Numbered from the stretch's first letter, positions 18,686-28,758 are shown. The stretch is 64,000 bases of DNA from Sphaerisporangium fuscum (GCF_018531465.1 NZ_JAHDTF010000034.1:62001-126000), one strand, 5' to 3'. Notes: generated by a model from the letters alone, not told the origin. Numbers and translations: made by a program.

Positions 18686-19891
18686 ATGATGCGCGCGGGC
18701 CCCTCACAGGAGGAGATCCGGCGCCACAACCTCGGGGTGCTGCTTCGCCACGTCCACCTGGGCGGTCCCACCTCCCGCGCCGAGCTGACCACGCGCATGG
18801 GGCTCAACCGCAGCACGATCATGGCGTTGACCGCCGACCTCACCGCCGCGGGCCTGGTGCGCGAGGAACTGCCCAGGGAGACCGGCCGCGCCGGGCGGCC
18901 GTCCCTGGTGGTCCGGCCCGAGTCGGCGCGGGTGTACGTGCTGGCCTTCGACATCGGCGTCGACCGGCTCGTCGCCGCGCGGGTGGGGCTCGGCGGGGTG
19001 ATCCTCGACCGCCGTGAGGCCATCCGCAGGCGGGGGCCGCTCGTCCTGGACGAGGTGACCGCGCAGCTCGGCTCCTTCGCCCGGCAGATTCTGAAGAAGA
19101 CGCGTTCCGACACCATCTGCGTCGGCGTCGGCGTCTCCTTCTCCGGCGGCGTGCGCAGCGGCGACGGCATGGTGCGCTACGCCCCCAACATGGGCGCCGA
19201 CGACACCCCGCTCGGCGAGGCGCTCGCCGAGCGCCTCGCCCTCGGCGTCCCCGTCGCGGTCGGCAACGACGCCAACCTCGGCGCGCTCGCCGAGCAGGCC
19301 CGCGGCGTCGGGGTCGGCTGCCGCGACCTCATCTACCTGCACGGCGACGTCGGCATCGGGGGCGGCATCATCGCCGGGGGCCAGTTGCTCGGCGGCCGGG
19401 ACGGCTACGGCGGTGAGGTCGGCCACATGGTGGTCAACTCCGGTGGCCGGCCCTGCGGGTGCGGGGCGCGCGGCTGCCTGGAGGCCGAGGTGGGGGAGCG
19501 GGCCCTGCTGGAGGCGGCCGGGCGCTTCGGCCGGCAGGTGGGCCGCGACGCCGTACGGGCCGTCGTCGACGCCGCCGACCGGGGCGACGTCGTCGCGCAG
19601 GACGCCCTGGCCCGGGTGGGCGACTGGCTGGGCCTCGGCGTCGCCAACCTCGTCAAGATCTTCAATCCCGAGATGGTGATCTTCGGCGGGATGCTCCGCG
19701 AGATCTACCTCGGCGCGGCGGCCCAGGTGCGCAGCCGCGTCGCCACCGACGTCATGCCCGCCTCCCGCGAGGGGCTGCGGCTGCGCACCCCGGTGCTCGG
19801 CGACGACACCACCCTGGTCGGCGCCGCCGAGCTGGCCTTCGCCCAGGTGCTGGCCGACCCCCTCGACACCCTGGCCCGCGTCGGCGCCTGA
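18686..19891 (+). CDS. ROK-family transcriptional regulator (XylR-like)
   Basis: A 401-residue protein with an N-terminal winged helix (GGPTSRAELTTRMGLNRSTIMALT) and a C-terminal ROK sugar-kinase-like domain. The ROK domain has the zinc motif CGCGARGCLE and the GDVGIGGGII loop. ROK repressors bind sugars or sugar phosphates. Its position after the xylose-type importer suggests it represses that operon. Two adjacent ATG codons (18686 and 18689) are possible starts; the first is 5 nt after AAGGA. Confidence 0.9.
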   Translation: MMRAGPSQEEIRRHNLGVLLRHVHLGGPTSRAELTTRMGLNRSTIMALTADLTAAGLVREELPRETGRAGRPSLVVRPESARVYVLAFDIGVDRLVAARVGLGGVILDRREAIRRRGPLVLDEVTAQLGSFARQILKKTRSDTICVGVGVSFSGGVRSGDGMVRYAPNMGADDTPLGEALAERLALGVPVAVGNDANLGALAEQARGVGVGCRDLIYLHGDVGIGGGIIAGGQLLGGRDGYGGEVGHMVVNSGGRPCGCGARGCLEAEVGERALLEAAGRFGRQVGRDAVRAVVDAADRGDVVAQDALARVGDWLGLGVANLVKIFNPEMVIFGGMLREIYLGAAAQVRSRVATDVMPASREGLRLRTPVLGDDTTLVGAAELAFAQVLADPLDTLARVGA

Positions 19892-19955
19892 CCCGCCTCC
19901 CACCGGGGCGGGCCGAGGCGTCCCCGTGCCCGCCGGCGGGTCCGGGTCCGGGACG

Positions 19956-20771
19956 TCAGGTGGCCGGGGTGGCGGCGACCATCGCCGCGCCGGCGGACCA
20001 GGTGTTGCAGGCGGAGGGGGAGGCGGCCTTGTAACCGCGGCTGAGCCAGTTGGCGATGTTGCGCCCCTTGCCGTGGTCGCGGATCTTGGTGTACTCGTCA
20101 CCGCTCTCGCGCGTGGCGTCGATCAGGTAGTCCCAGTCGTCGGTGGTGCGGTCGAGGGAGTCCCAGACGCTGCCGATGAAGGCCCCGGCGAAGCACTCGG
20201 CCTGGAGCTCCAGCCGCCGGTACTGCTCGTAGTACTCCTTCTTGTCGCGGTACTGCAGCCTGTTGAAGGCGCTCTCGATGCCGGCGAGGTTCTGGATGTG
20301 GTGGCCGTACTCGTGGGAGATCACGTCCATGAGGAACAGGCTCTCGGCCTGCTCGACGATGTCCTTGTCGAGCAGGATGACCATCTTGCGGTACGACGGG
20401 CAGTACAGACCCTGGGTCTTCTTCGGCCACTTCTCGCCGCACACCCGCTGGGGCCGGGTGATGAACTGGATGCGGGGCTTGGAGAACGCGATCCCCGCCT
20501 TCTTCAGCTGCTGCGACCACGACTGGTTGAGGCAGTTGAGGAGGGGCATGACGTACTTCCTGGCGGAGGCCACGCTCCCGGCGGTGACGGGCTGCTCCGG
20601 GCAGTCGGCGGTGGGGAGCGCGCCGGAGGTATAGAGAGTGCTCTTGGTGAGCGCCGGGGCTTTGACGGGGTAGGCGGCGGCGGAGGCGGGGGCCGCGTAG
20701 GCCGCTCCGGCCAGGAGGGACGCGGCCAGCAGCCCGGCGGGCAGCGCCACGGAAGAGGGGGAAACGATCAC
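19956..20771 (-). CDS. Secreted neutral zinc metallopeptidase (YpfJ-like), copy B
   Basis: A 271-residue exported protein. The HEYGHH zinc motif, the downstream ELQAECFAG acidic motif and the DHGKGRNIANWL tail place it in the Zn_peptidase (YpfJ) family. Four cysteines (ADCPEQ, LLNCLNQ, RVCGEKW and LYCP) may form disulfides. A hydrophobic signal segment ends near APASA. I chose GTG 20771 because TAACCT lies 8 nt upstream; an ATG at 20843 is possible and would add a positively charged n-region. It is paralogous to the next gene upstream, separated by a repeat element. Confidence 0.85.
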   Translation of the reverse strand: MIVSPSSVALPAGLLAASLLAGAAYAAPASAAAYPVKAPALTKSTLYTSGALPTADCPEQPVTAGSVASARKYVMPLLNCLNQSWSQQLKKAGIAFSKPRIQFITRPQRVCGEKWPKKTQGLYCPSYRKMVILLDKDIVEQAESLFLMDVISHEYGHHIQNLAGIESAFNRLQYRDKKEYYEQYRRLELQAECFAGAFIGSVWDSLDRTTDDWDYLIDATRESGDEYTKIRDHGKGRNIANWLSRGYKAASPSACNTWSAGAAMVAATPAT

Positions 20772-20779
20772 AGCAGAGC

Positions 20780-20785
20780 AGGTTA
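20780..20785 (-). promoter_or_regulatory. Candidate leaderless -10 box
   Basis: TAACCT on the minus strand lies 8 nt before GTG 20771. Confidence 0.4.
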
Positions 20786-20907
20786 GCCGGTATGTCTCCC
20801 TAAAGACGATGATTACGCCAGTTGCCGGATTTAGGACGGGCATACCGGGTGGTTACGGCCCGGGTCCGCCGCCCACGCGGTCCCGGGCCGCTGCGAAAGG
20901 TTCTCAG

Positions 20908-21005
20908 GCCCGCTTTCCGCACATCGCCCGCGTCTGTCTTGGCCGACCACGCACAGCGCAGGACCGTGGACGGCGTCCGGATTCGGGCTCGTGCGGAGAA
21001 CAGGC
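20908..21005. repeat. Inverted-repeat element, copy 2 (reversed)
   Basis: This 98-bp copy lies in the opposite orientation to copies 1 and 3. Read on the minus strand it starts CCTGTTCTCCGCACGAG, directly after the TAG stop of the metallopeptidase gene at 21006, and ends with GGGCGATGTGCGGA. The arms match at 11 of 14 positions. The centre differs from the other copies. Confidence 0.78.
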
Positions 21006-21794
21006 CTAGGCGACCGTGGCCGAGCCGGCGCTCCAGGTGTTGCAGCCGGAGGGGGAGACCGCCTTGAAGCCCCGGTCGAGCCACTCGGCGATGTTGCGCC
21101 CCTTGCCGTGGTCGCGGACGTCGGTGGTCTCGTCGCCGCTCTCCAGGTCGTCCCGCAGCAGGGTCTTCCAGTCCTGGCCGGTACGGTCCAGGGAGGTCCA
21201 GATGCTGCCGATGAACACCCCGGCCAGGCACTCGGCCTGCAGCTCGTGGCGGCGCGTCTGCTCGAGGTACTCGGCCTTGCCGCGGTTGGGCAGGCGGTCC
21301 AGGGCGTGCGACATCCCGGCCATGTTCTGCACGTGGTGCCCGTACTCGTGCGCGATCACGTCCATGAGGAAGAGGTCCTCGGGGTGGTCGACGACGCTCT
21401 TGTCCAGCATCACGGTGATCTGGCGGGTCTCGTCGCAGTACAGGGCCTGGACGTCCTTGCCCCACTTCTCGCCGCAGACGCGCTGTGGGGTGGTGATGAA
21501 TTTCACACGCGGCTTGACGAAACCGATGCCCGCCTTGGCGAACTGGGCGCTCCACGCGGTGTCCAGGCACTTCAGCAGCGGGGTGAGGTAGTTGCGGACC
21601 GAGGCGACGTCGCCGGCCCGGACGGCGGGCTCGGGGCAGTTGGTGCCCGCGAGGCGGCCGGAGGCGTACAGGGCGTTGTGCGTGAGGACCGTGGCGTTCT
21701 CGACCGGGTAGGCGGCCGGGGCGGCCTGGGCGGTGCCTCCCAGGAACAGGCTTCCGACCAGGGCAAAAAGCAGGGCAAACGTGGGCTTTCGCAT
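21006..21794 (-). CDS. Secreted neutral zinc metallopeptidase (YpfJ-like), copy A
   Basis: A 262-residue paralogue of the neighbouring gene. It has a classical signal peptide (MRKPTFALLFALVGSLFLGG, cleavage after AQA), the HEYGHH zinc motif, ELQAECLAG, and conserved NCPEP, RVCGEKW and LYCDE cysteines. It ends in DHGKGRNIAEWLDRGFKAVSPSGCNTW, nearly the same as copy B, pointing to tandem duplication. Substrates are unknown for the family. Its TAG stop directly abuts the inverted-repeat element. Confidence 0.88.
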   Translation of the reverse strand: MRKPTFALLFALVGSLFLGGTAQAAPAAYPVENATVLTHNALYASGRLAGTNCPEPAVRAGDVASVRNYLTPLLKCLDTAWSAQFAKAGIGFVKPRVKFITTPQRVCGEKWGKDVQALYCDETRQITVMLDKSVVDHPEDLFLMDVIAHEYGHHVQNMAGMSHALDRLPNRGKAEYLEQTRRHELQAECLAGVFIGSIWTSLDRTGQDWKTLLRDDLESGDETTDVRDHGKGRNIAEWLDRGFKAVSPSGCNTWSAGSATVA

Positions 21795-21966
21795 GGTTCC
21801 GTGAGGGTATGCGAGTGGAGCGCTTGCCGTAAAACGGATCTAATGTGGACAAGTCGTGGAGGTTTGGCGAGGGCGGCCCACGAGCCCCGCAGGGGTGGGA
21901 CGCTTGGGGTAAATAAACTCGGGCTGGCCGGCGACCGGTCGGTCAACGGGCGGAGGAGATGATTCC

Positions 21967-23922
21967 GTGAGTGAGCGGAGCCGGTGGACCGAGGGTCCGG
22001 GCGAGGGGCGGGCGGGTCTGCTGGAGTCCATGAAGGGCCCGGGGGACGTGCAGCGCCTGGAGGCCGGCGAACTGCCGGCGCTGGCCGCCGAGATCCGCGA
22101 CCTGCTGGTCTCCACCACCTCCCGCTTCGGCGGGCACCTCGGCCCCAACCTCGGCGTCGTCGAGCTGACCATCGCCCTGCACCGGGTCTTCGACTCCCCG
22201 CGCGACCGCATCCTGTGGGACACCGGCCACCAGGCGTACGTCCACAAGATGCTCACCGGCCGCGCGGCCGACTTCACCGCCCTGCGCCAGGAGGGCGGCC
22301 TGTCCGGCTACCCCAGCCAGGCCGAGTCCGAGCACGACATCATCGAGAACTCCCACGCCTCCACCGCCCTGTCGTACGCCGACGGGCTCGCCAAGGCGTA
22401 CAAGCTGCGCGGCGAGCACGACCGCACCGTGGTCGCGATCATCGGCGACGGCGCGCTCACCGGGGGCATGGCCTGGGAGGCCCTGAACAACATCGCCGGC
22501 CACGCCAAGGACCCCGACCTCCCCCTGGTGATCGTCGTCAACGACAACGGCCGCTCCTACTCCCCGACGATCGGCGGCCTCGCCTCCCACCTGGCGTCGC
22601 TGCGGATGACGCAGAACTACGAGCACATGCTCGAGTTCGTCAAGCAGAACCTCGGCCGCGTGCCCGTCGTCGGCCCCCCGCTGTACGAGACGCTGCACGG
22701 CGTCAAGAAGGGCATCAAGGACGTCCTCGCGCCCCAGGTGATGTTCGAGGACCTCGGACTGAAGTACGTCGGCCCCATCGACGGCCACGACGAGCAGGCG
22801 CTGGAGGCGGCGCTGCGCAAGGCGCGCGACTTCCGCAGGCCGGTCATCGTGCACGTGCTGACCAAGAAGGGCTACGGCTACTCACCGGCCGAGAACCACG
22901 ACGAGGACTGCTTCCACTCCCCGGCGCCGTTCGACCCGCTGACCGGCGAGGAGCAGCCCAAGCCCCACAGCTGGACCAACGTCTTCAGCCAGGAGCTCGT
23001 CCGGCTCGGCGCCGAGCGCGACGACATCGTCGCCATCACCGCGGCCATGCTCCATCCCACCGGGCTCGCCGCGTTCGCCGAGGCCTACCCCGACCGCACC
23101 TACGACGTCGGCATCGCCGAGCAGCACGCCCTCACCAGCGCCGCGGGGCTCGCCCTCGGCGGCCTGCACCCGGTCGTCGCGGTCTACGCGACGTTCCTCA
23201 ACCGCGCCTTCGACCAGCTCCTCATGGACGTCGCGCTGCACCGCCTGCCCGTCACGGTCGTGCTCGACCGCGCCGGCGTCACCGGCGACGACGGGGCCAG
23301 CCACAACGGCATGTGGGACCTGTCGATCCTCCAGGTGGTCCCGGGGCTCGCCATCGCCGCGCCGCGCGACGCCGTTCGCCTGCGCGAGCTGCTGGCCGAG
23401 GCGGTCGAGGTCGACGACGGCCCCACCGTGGTCCGCTTCCCCAAGGGCGCCGTCGGCGCCGACATCGAGGCCGTCGGCAAGATCGGCTCGATGGACGTCC
23501 TGCGCGGCGGCCTCGACGGCGCCGACGTCCTGCTGGTGGCCGCCGGTCCGATGGCGCAGGCGTGCCTGGAGGCCGCCGCCCTGCTCGACGCCCACGGCAT
23601 CTCCTCCACGGTGATCGACCCCCGCTGGGTCAAGCCCCTCGACGCCGCGCTCGTCGCGGCGGCGGCCGGGCACAGGATGGTCGCCGTGGTGGAGGACAAC
23701 GGCCGCGTGGGCGGGGTCGGCGACGCCGTGGCCCGCCTGCTCAGGGACGCCGACGTCGACGTGCCCGTGCGCACCTACGGCATCCCGCAGCGGTTCCTCG
23801 ACCACGCCAAGCGGGCCAAGATCCTCTCGGAGGTCGGGCTGACCGGGCAGGACATCGCCCGCGAGATCACCGGCGCCATGGCCAAGCGCACCGCCCCCCT
23901 GGAGGGCGACCCCGCGCGCTGA
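21967..23922 (+). CDS. dxs: 1-deoxy-D-xylulose-5-phosphate synthase
   Basis: This 651-residue thiamine-diphosphate enzyme makes DXP from pyruvate and glyceraldehyde 3-phosphate, the first step of the MEP isoprenoid pathway. The TPP-binding motif [18 protein letters not shown], an active-site [15 protein letters not shown] and a transketolase-like C-terminal domain are visible. GTG is chosen for the GGAGGAG ribosome site 8 nt upstream; the N-terminus is slightly longer than in many homologues, which begin near LLESMKGP. It is transcribed alone. Confidence 0.97.
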   Translation: MSERSRWTEGPGEGRAGLLESMKGPGDVQRLEAGELPALAAEIRDLLVSTTSRFGGHLGPNLGVVELTIALHRVFDSPRDRILWDTGHQAYVHKMLTGRAADFTALRQEGGLSGYPSQAESEHDIIENSHASTALSYADGLAKAYKLRGEHDRTVVAIIGDGALTGGMAWEALNNIAGHAKDPDLPLVIVVNDNGRSYSPTIGGLASHLASLRMTQNYEHMLEFVKQNLGRVPVVGPPLYETLHGVKKGIKDVLAPQVMFEDLGLKYVGPIDGHDEQALEAALRKARDFRRPVIVHVLTKKGYGYSPAENHDEDCFHSPAPFDPLTGEEQPKPHSWTNVFSQELVRLGAERDDIVAITAAMLHPTGLAAFAEAYPDRTYDVGIAEQHALTSAAGLALGGLHPVVAVYATFLNRAFDQLLMDVALHRLPVTVVLDRAGVTGDDGASHNGMWDLSILQVVPGLAIAAPRDAVRLRELLAEAVEVDDGPTVVRFPKGAVGADIEAVGKIGSMDVLRGGLDGADVLLVAAGPMAQACLEAAALLDAHGISSTVIDPRWVKPLDAALVAAAAGHRMVAVVEDNGRVGGVGDAVARLLRDADVDVPVRTYGIPQRFLDHAKRAKILSEVGLTGQDIAREITGAMAKRTAPLEGDPAR

Positions 23923-23935
23923 CCCCCGTCCCGCC

Positions 23936-23965
23936 GCGCGCGCCGCCGACACGGCGGTGGCGCGC
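23936..23965 (+). terminator. Probable dxs terminator
   Basis: CCGCCG-ACA-CGGCGG forms the tip of a longer imperfect GC stem that begins just after the dxs stop. Confidence 0.5.
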
Positions 23966-24140
23966 ACGGCCACGGGCCGCCGTGATCGCGCACGGGCGCC
24001 GCGGGACCGTCACCAGGGCGGTGCCGCGGGATCGCCGCGCCAGGGCAGCCGAATGTTTGCCTTATGGTGAAGGTGCGCATGACCTGCGTTTTCTCGGGCA
24101 GGCGCCCGGTGCGAACCACGGCGAACAGGGAGGCGTGCCC

Positions 24141-25613
24141 ATGACGATCTTCCGCACCAAATCCGTCGAACAATCGATCCAGGACAGCGAGGCGCCCGAG
24201 CATCGGCTCCGGCGTAACCTCAGCGCGCTCGACCTGACCGTGTTCGGCGTCGGAGTCATCGTCGGCACCGGCATCTTCGTCCTCACCGGCCAGGTGGCAC
24301 GGGACACCGCCGGTCCCGCCGTCGCCCTGTCGTTCGTCGTCGCCGCGGTCGTCTGCGGGCTCGCCGCCCTCTGCTACGCCGAGTTCGCCTCCACGGTGCC
24401 GGTCGCCGGGTCCGCCTACACCTTCTCCTACGCCACCATCGGCGAGTTCCCCGCCTGGATCGTCGGCTGGGACCTCATGCTGGAGCTCGCCCTCGGAGCC
24501 GCGGTGGTGGCGGTCGGCTGGTCGGGCTACTTCAGCGAGCTGCTCACCTCGCTGGGGATCCACCTGCCCGCGTCCATCGCGGGCGACCACGCCGTCTTCA
24601 ACGTCCCGGCCGTCGTCGTGGTGCTCGCGCTGACGGCGGTGCTGGCGGCCGGCATCAAGCTGTCGGCCAGGTTCAACCTCGTGGTGGTGGCGATCAAGAT
24701 CACGGTCATCCTGCTGGTCATCGTCGCCGGGCTGTTCTTCATCAAGACCGGCAACTACACCCCCTTCATCCCGCCGGCGCAGCCCACCGAGGCCGTCCAC
24801 GGGCTCAAGGCGCCGCTGATCCAGACCCTGTTCGGGATCACTCCCGTCGCCTACGGCGTGTTCGGCGTCTTCGCCGGCGCCGCCGTCGTCTTCTTCGCCT
24901 TCATCGGGTTCGACGTCGTCGCCACCGCCGCCGAGGAGACCCGCCGGCCGCAGCGCGACCTGCCGATCGGCATCATCGCCTCGCTCACCATCTGCACGAT
25001 CCTGTACGTCGCGGTGTCGCTGGTCGTCGTCGGCATGCAGCCGTACAACCGGCTCAGCCGGTCGGCGCCGCTGGCCGGCGCGTTCCGGGTCGTCGGGCAG
25101 GACTGGCTCGCCGGCATCATCAGCGTCGGCGCGCTCGCCGGGCTCACGACCGTCGTCATGATCCTGATGCTCGGCCAGAGCCGCGTGTTCTTCGCAATGA
25201 GCCGTGACAACCTGCTGCCCCGCCGCCTGGCCGCCGTCCACCCCCGCTTCGGCACGCCGTACATCATCACGATCGTCATCGGCGCGGTGACCGCGCTGCT
25301 CGCCGGGCTGATCCCCCTGTCGGCGCTGGCCGAACTGGTGAACATCGGCACGCTGTTCGCGTTCATCCTGGTCTCGATCGGCGTGGTGATCCTGCGCCGG
25401 ACCCGCCCCGACCTGCCCCGGTCGTTCCGCACACCGCTGGTGCCGCTGGTGCCGATCCTGTCGGTGCTGGCCTGCGTCTACCTCATGCTGAACCTGCCGG
25501 TCGAGACCTGGCTGCGGTTCCTGGTCTGGATGGCGATCGGCGTCGCGGTCTACTTCCTGTACGGCGTGCGGCACAGCCGGGTCGAGGAGGAGCCCCGGGT
25601 GGCGGTGCGCTGA
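24141..25613 (+). CDS. APC-superfamily cationic amino acid permease
   Basis: A 490-residue transporter with 12 or more helices. The first carries the APC motif FGVGVIVGTGIFVLTG, and FFAFIGFDVVATAAEETRRPQRDLP is typical of the cationic amino acid transporter (CAT/YfnA) group. The substrate is probably basic or neutral amino acids. The ATG follows AGGGAGGC. An open frame running in from inside dxs is not coding, as it uses the wrong frame of dxs. The upstream 218 bp holds a hairpin and a possible TATGGT -10 at about 24063. Confidence 0.92.
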   Translation: MTIFRTKSVEQSIQDSEAPEHRLRRNLSALDLTVFGVGVIVGTGIFVLTGQVARDTAGPAVALSFVVAAVVCGLAALCYAEFASTVPVAGSAYTFSYATIGEFPAWIVGWDLMLELALGAAVVAVGWSGYFSELLTSLGIHLPASIAGDHAVFNVPAVVVVLALTAVLAAGIKLSARFNLVVVAIKITVILLVIVAGLFFIKTGNYTPFIPPAQPTEAVHGLKAPLIQTLFGITPVAYGVFGVFAGAAVVFFAFIGFDVVATAAEETRRPQRDLPIGIIASLTICTILYVAVSLVVVGMQPYNRLSRSAPLAGAFRVVGQDWLAGIISVGALAGLTTVVMILMLGQSRVFFAMSRDNLLPRRLAAVHPRFGTPYIITIVIGAVTALLAGLIPLSALAELVNIGTLFAFILVSIGVVILRRTRPDLPRSFRTPLVPLVPILSVLACVYLMLNLPVETWLRFLVWMAIGVAVYFLYGVRHSRVEEEPRVAVR

Positions 25614-25701
25614 GAGCGCCGGTCGCCGCGCCAGGGTGAGAGCACGCCCCGCGCGGCCCCACAATGAGGAAGAAGCCGTGAGGGGCTCGGGGAGGGCGAT
25701 C

Positions 25702-26712
25702 ATGGTCACGCTGGAAGACGTCGCCAGGCACGCGGGGGTGTCGCTGGCGACCGCCTCGCGCGTGCTCAACGGCAGCAGCCGCCAGGTGGGGGCGGCGATG
25801 CGCGCGAGGGTCGAGTCGTCGGCCGCCAAGCTCGGCTATCGTGCCGACGCGACCGCGCAGACCCTGGCGCGGGGCGCGAGCAACGTCGTCGGCGTCGTCA
25901 TCCAGGACCTCACCGACCCCTACTTCGCCGCCATCGCCGACGGCGCCATCCGCGCGGCCGACACGCACAACATGGTGGTCACGCTCGGCACCACCTACCG
26001 CGACCCCGAGCGCGAGATCGCGCTGGTCGCCACGCTGAACGCCCAGCGCGCCCGCGCCGTGCTGATCGCGGGGTCCCGCCTGGCCGACGAGGTCATGCTG
26101 CGGCGGCTGCGCGCCGAGCTCGACGTCTACCGCGCCTCCGGCGGACGGGTCGCGATCATCGGGCAGGACCTCCTCGGCACCGACACCGTCGCGCCGCTCA
26201 ACCATGAGGGCGCCCGCGATCTCGCCCACGCGCTGGCCGGGCGGGGGCACCGCCGTTTCGCCGTGCTCGCCGGGCCGCCCGGCCTCTACACGGCCCTCGA
26301 CCGCGCCTCGGGTTTCGCCGCCGGGCTGGCCGAGCTCGGGCTGCCCGCGCCGGTCGTCGTGCACGGCGGGTTCGACCGGGACGGCGGCCACACCGCCGCC
26401 GTCGAGCTGCTGCGGATGGGGACGGACGCCACGTGCGTGTTCGCGGTGAACGACGTCATGGCGACGGGGGCGCTGTCCGCCATGCGCGAGCACGGCGTCG
26501 ACGTGCCCGGCGCCATGTCGCTGGCGGGCTTCGACGACGCGGCGTCGCTGCGTGACGTGGTGCCCTCGATGACGACGGTTCGACTGCCGCTGGCCCGTAT
26601 GGGAACCCTCGCGGTCGACCTCGCCCTCTCGTCCGACGGGCAGCCCCGCGTCGAGCACATCGAGGGCGAGGTCGTCCTCCGCGACAGCGTGCGCACCCTC
26701 CCCGTCTCCTGA
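25702..26712 (+). CDS. LacI-family transcriptional regulator
   Basis: A 336-residue LacI/GalR regulator with N-terminal VTLEDVARHAGVSLATASRVLNG and a periplasmic-binding-protein-like effector domain, ending in VVLRDSVR. The start ATG follows GGGAGGG by 5 nt; GTG 25678 is less likely. No sugar operon is adjacent, so the target is unknown. A neighbouring amino acid permease is upstream and RNase D lies convergently downstream. Confidence 0.92.
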   Translation: MVTLEDVARHAGVSLATASRVLNGSSRQVGAAMRARVESSAAKLGYRADATAQTLARGASNVVGVVIQDLTDPYFAAIADGAIRAADTHNMVVTLGTTYRDPEREIALVATLNAQRARAVLIAGSRLADEVMLRRLRAELDVYRASGGRVAIIGQDLLGTDTVAPLNHEGARDLAHALAGRGHRRFAVLAGPPGLYTALDRASGFAAGLAELGLPAPVVVHGGFDRDGGHTAAVELLRMGTDATCVFAVNDVMATGALSAMREHGVDVPGAMSLAGFDDAASLRDVVPSMTTVRLPLARMGTLAVDLALSSDGQPRVEHIEGEVVLRDSVRTLPVS

Positions 26713-26727
26713 GGGCCGGCGGCCCTC
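26711..26727 (+). terminator. Hairpin at the LacI stop codon
   Basis: GAGGGCC-GGC-GGCCCTC is a perfect 7-bp stem that starts within the stop codon. Confidence 0.5.
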
Positions 26728-26842
26728 CCCTTACCCGCTGGGGACGGTGTGTCCATCGGCGCCGGGTCGGCGAAGTGGAGTACGGCGAAGCCGGCGCCCC
26801 CGTACGGCGAGCGGCCGGTGGAACGCCGCACGGGAACGCCGC

Positions 26843-28090
26843 TCAGCCGAGGAGGTCCTCCTTGCCGGCCAGGCGGATCAGGGCCTTCGACAGCGGGCGC
26901 GCGGTCAGGCCGATCTGCCACTCGCGGGCGCCCAGGGCACGCAGGCGGGCCGCCACCGACTCCTCGCCGAGGTCGTCCGGCGGCTCCCAGGTCAGGCGGC
27001 GGATCGCCTCGGGCTGCAGCAGGTTCTCGGTCGGCATGCGGTGCTCGTCGGCCAGCGCCGCGACGGCGGCCCGCGCCGTCGCCAGGCGCCTGGCGGCCGC
27101 CGGATCGCGGTCGGCCCAGCGGTTCGCCGGGGGCGGTCCCTCGCCGGGGCCGGTCGGCTGCGGGAGCTGCCCGTCGGGCAACGCGCGGGCCTTGTTGACG
27201 GCGTTGAGCCAGGCCCGCAGATGGCGGCGCGCGCTGCGGCCGGTGAACGGCGTGATCTCCGTCAGGGCCTTCGTCGTGCGCGGCTGCTCCAGCGCGGCCG
27301 CCACGATCGCCGAGTCGGGCAGCACCCGCCCCGGCGCGAGGTCGGCCTCCCGGGCCAGCTCGTCGCGCAGCGTCCACAGCTCACGCACCACCGCCAGGCC
27401 GCGCAGGGAACGCACCTTGTGGATGCCGGAGGTGCGCCGCCACGGGTCGGTGCGCGGCGGGGCCGGGGGAGCGGCCAGGATGGAGGCGAACTCCTCCAGC
27501 GCCCACTCGAGCTTCCCGCTGTCGGTCAGCTCGTCGTACAACTTGTCGCGCAGCTCGATCAGCACCTCGACGTCGAGCGCGGCGTAGCGCAGCCAGGCCT
27601 CCGGGAGCGGGCGGTGCGACCAGTCGGCCGCGGAGTGGCCCTTCTCCAGGCGCAGGCCGAGGACGTTCTCGACCATCGTGCCGAGTCCGACGCGCTCGTA
27701 GCCGAGGAGCCGGCCGGCCAGTTCGGTGTCGAACAGCTTGCGAGGGGTGAAGCCCAGCTCGGCCAGGCAGGCGAGGTCCTGCGTGGCGGCGTGCAGGACG
27801 ACCTCGGCGTCGGCCAGCACGGCGTCGAGCTCGGAAAGGTCGGGGCAGGCGGTGGGGTCGATGAGGGCGCTGCCGGCTCCGGCGCGGCGCAGCTGCACGA
27901 GGTAGGCGCGCCCGCTGTAGCGGTAGCCCGACGCGCGTTCCGCGTCGACGGCGACGGGGCCGGTGCCCTTGGCGAACGCGCGTACGGCCGCCGCGAGCGC
28001 GGCGGGGTCCTCGATGACCGGCGGGATCCCCTCTCGGGGCTCCAGGAGCGGCACTATTTCGGATGCGGGGATGATTTCGTCGTCGGTCAC
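26843..28090 (-). CDS. rnd: Ribonuclease D (DEDD exonuclease with HRDC domain)
   Basis: This 415-residue 3'-5' exoribonuclease trims tRNA and other stable RNA ends. The DEDD residues begin with VAVDAERA (D and E), then ATQDLACL and the RYAALDVEVLIEL motif. An HRDC domain follows around residues 215-300. The GTG start overlaps the DUF3000 stop (GTGA). Pairing of RNase D, DUF3000 and nearby hemE is a conserved actinobacterial arrangement. Confidence 0.93.
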   Translation of the reverse strand: MTDDEIIPASEIVPLLEPREGIPPVIEDPAALAAAVRAFAKGTGPVAVDAERASGYRYSGRAYLVQLRRAGAGSALIDPTACPDLSELDAVLADAEVVLHAATQDLACLAELGFTPRKLFDTELAGRLLGYERVGLGTMVENVLGLRLEKGHSAADWSHRPLPEAWLRYAALDVEVLIELRDKLYDELTDSGKLEWALEEFASILAAPPAPPRTDPWRRTSGIHKVRSLRGLAVVRELWTLRDELAREADLAPGRVLPDSAIVAAALEQPRTTKALTEITPFTGRSARRHLRAWLNAVNKARALPDGQLPQPTGPGEGPPPANRWADRDPAAARRLATARAAVAALADEHRMPTENLLQPEAIRRLTWEPPDDLGEESVAARLRALGAREWQIGLTARPLSKALIRLAGKEDLLG

Positions 28091-28689
28091 GTCCTGAAGG
28101 ACTCCGGGTCTTCGCGACGCGCGGACCGCGGCGGGAGGGCCGCGACGTCGGGTGGCAGGGGTGGAATGCCCGCCGCGAGGCAGATCAGGTCGCACCAGGC
28201 GGCGACGTGCGCCGAGAGGTCCTCCTCCAGGGGGGACCAGGAAGCGCGCAGCTCCAGCTCGGTGGTGACCGGGTCGTCGGCCTTGTTGCCGAACCCCTCG
28301 GACACCGCCCGGGTGACCGTGCCGCCGGCGGCGGCGTAGCGTGCGTGGTGGGAGTCGAGGGCCTCGGTGAGCCAGCTCCACGCCACCGGCCCCAGCATGG
28401 GGTCGGAGGTGATCTCCGGCTCCATGTCGGCGCGGACGTAGGCGACCAGCCGGAACGGGCCGTCCCAGCCGCGTTGCCCGTCGGGGTCGAAGAGCATGAT
28501 CAGGCGGCCGACCGCGAGCTCGTCGTCGTCGCGGTAGACCGAGGCGCCCACGGCGCCGGAGTAGGGCGCGAGCCGCTGGGGAGCGGGGATGTCCTCCAGC
28601 TCGATCTCGGGCCTGACCTGGGCGGGACGCAGGCTCGCGAGGGCCCGCCGGAAGGCGGCGGGGGCCGGCGGCGCGTCACCGATGGTCAT
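28087..28689 (-). CDS. DUF3000 family protein
   Basis: A 200-residue actinobacteria-specific protein of unknown function. Recognisable segments are FRRALASLRPAQVRPEIELEDIPAPQRLAPYS and PMLGPVAWSWLTEALD. It is translationally coupled to RNase D. The ATG is fixed by TACGCT 6 nt upstream, which indicates a leaderless message. Confidence 0.9.
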   Translation of the reverse strand: MTIGDAPPAPAAFRRALASLRPAQVRPEIELEDIPAPQRLAPYSGAVGASVYRDDDELAVGRLIMLFDPDGQRGWDGPFRLVAYVRADMEPEITSDPMLGPVAWSWLTEALDSHHARYAAAGGTVTRAVSEGFGNKADDPVTTELELRASWSPLEEDLSAHVAAWCDLICLAAGIPPLPPDVAALPPRSARREDPESFRT

Positions 28690-28695
28690 GATGGC

Positions 28696-28701
28696 AGCGT
28701 A
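28696..28701 (-). promoter_or_regulatory. Leaderless -10 box of DUF3000-rnd
   Basis: TACGCT on the minus strand lies 6 nt before the ATG at 28689. Confidence 0.5.
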
Positions 28702-28758
28702 GGCCGGGGCGGGCGGTGCCGGAAGCAGGGGGGTATGCGCTTGGGACATCGATGGTGA

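Noticed and set aside
21984-24140. Long plus-strand frame joining dxs territory to the amino acid permease
   Set aside because: Upstream of 24141 it reads dxs in the wrong frame and is Arg/Pro-rich. Only the part from the ribosome site at 24127 is a gene.
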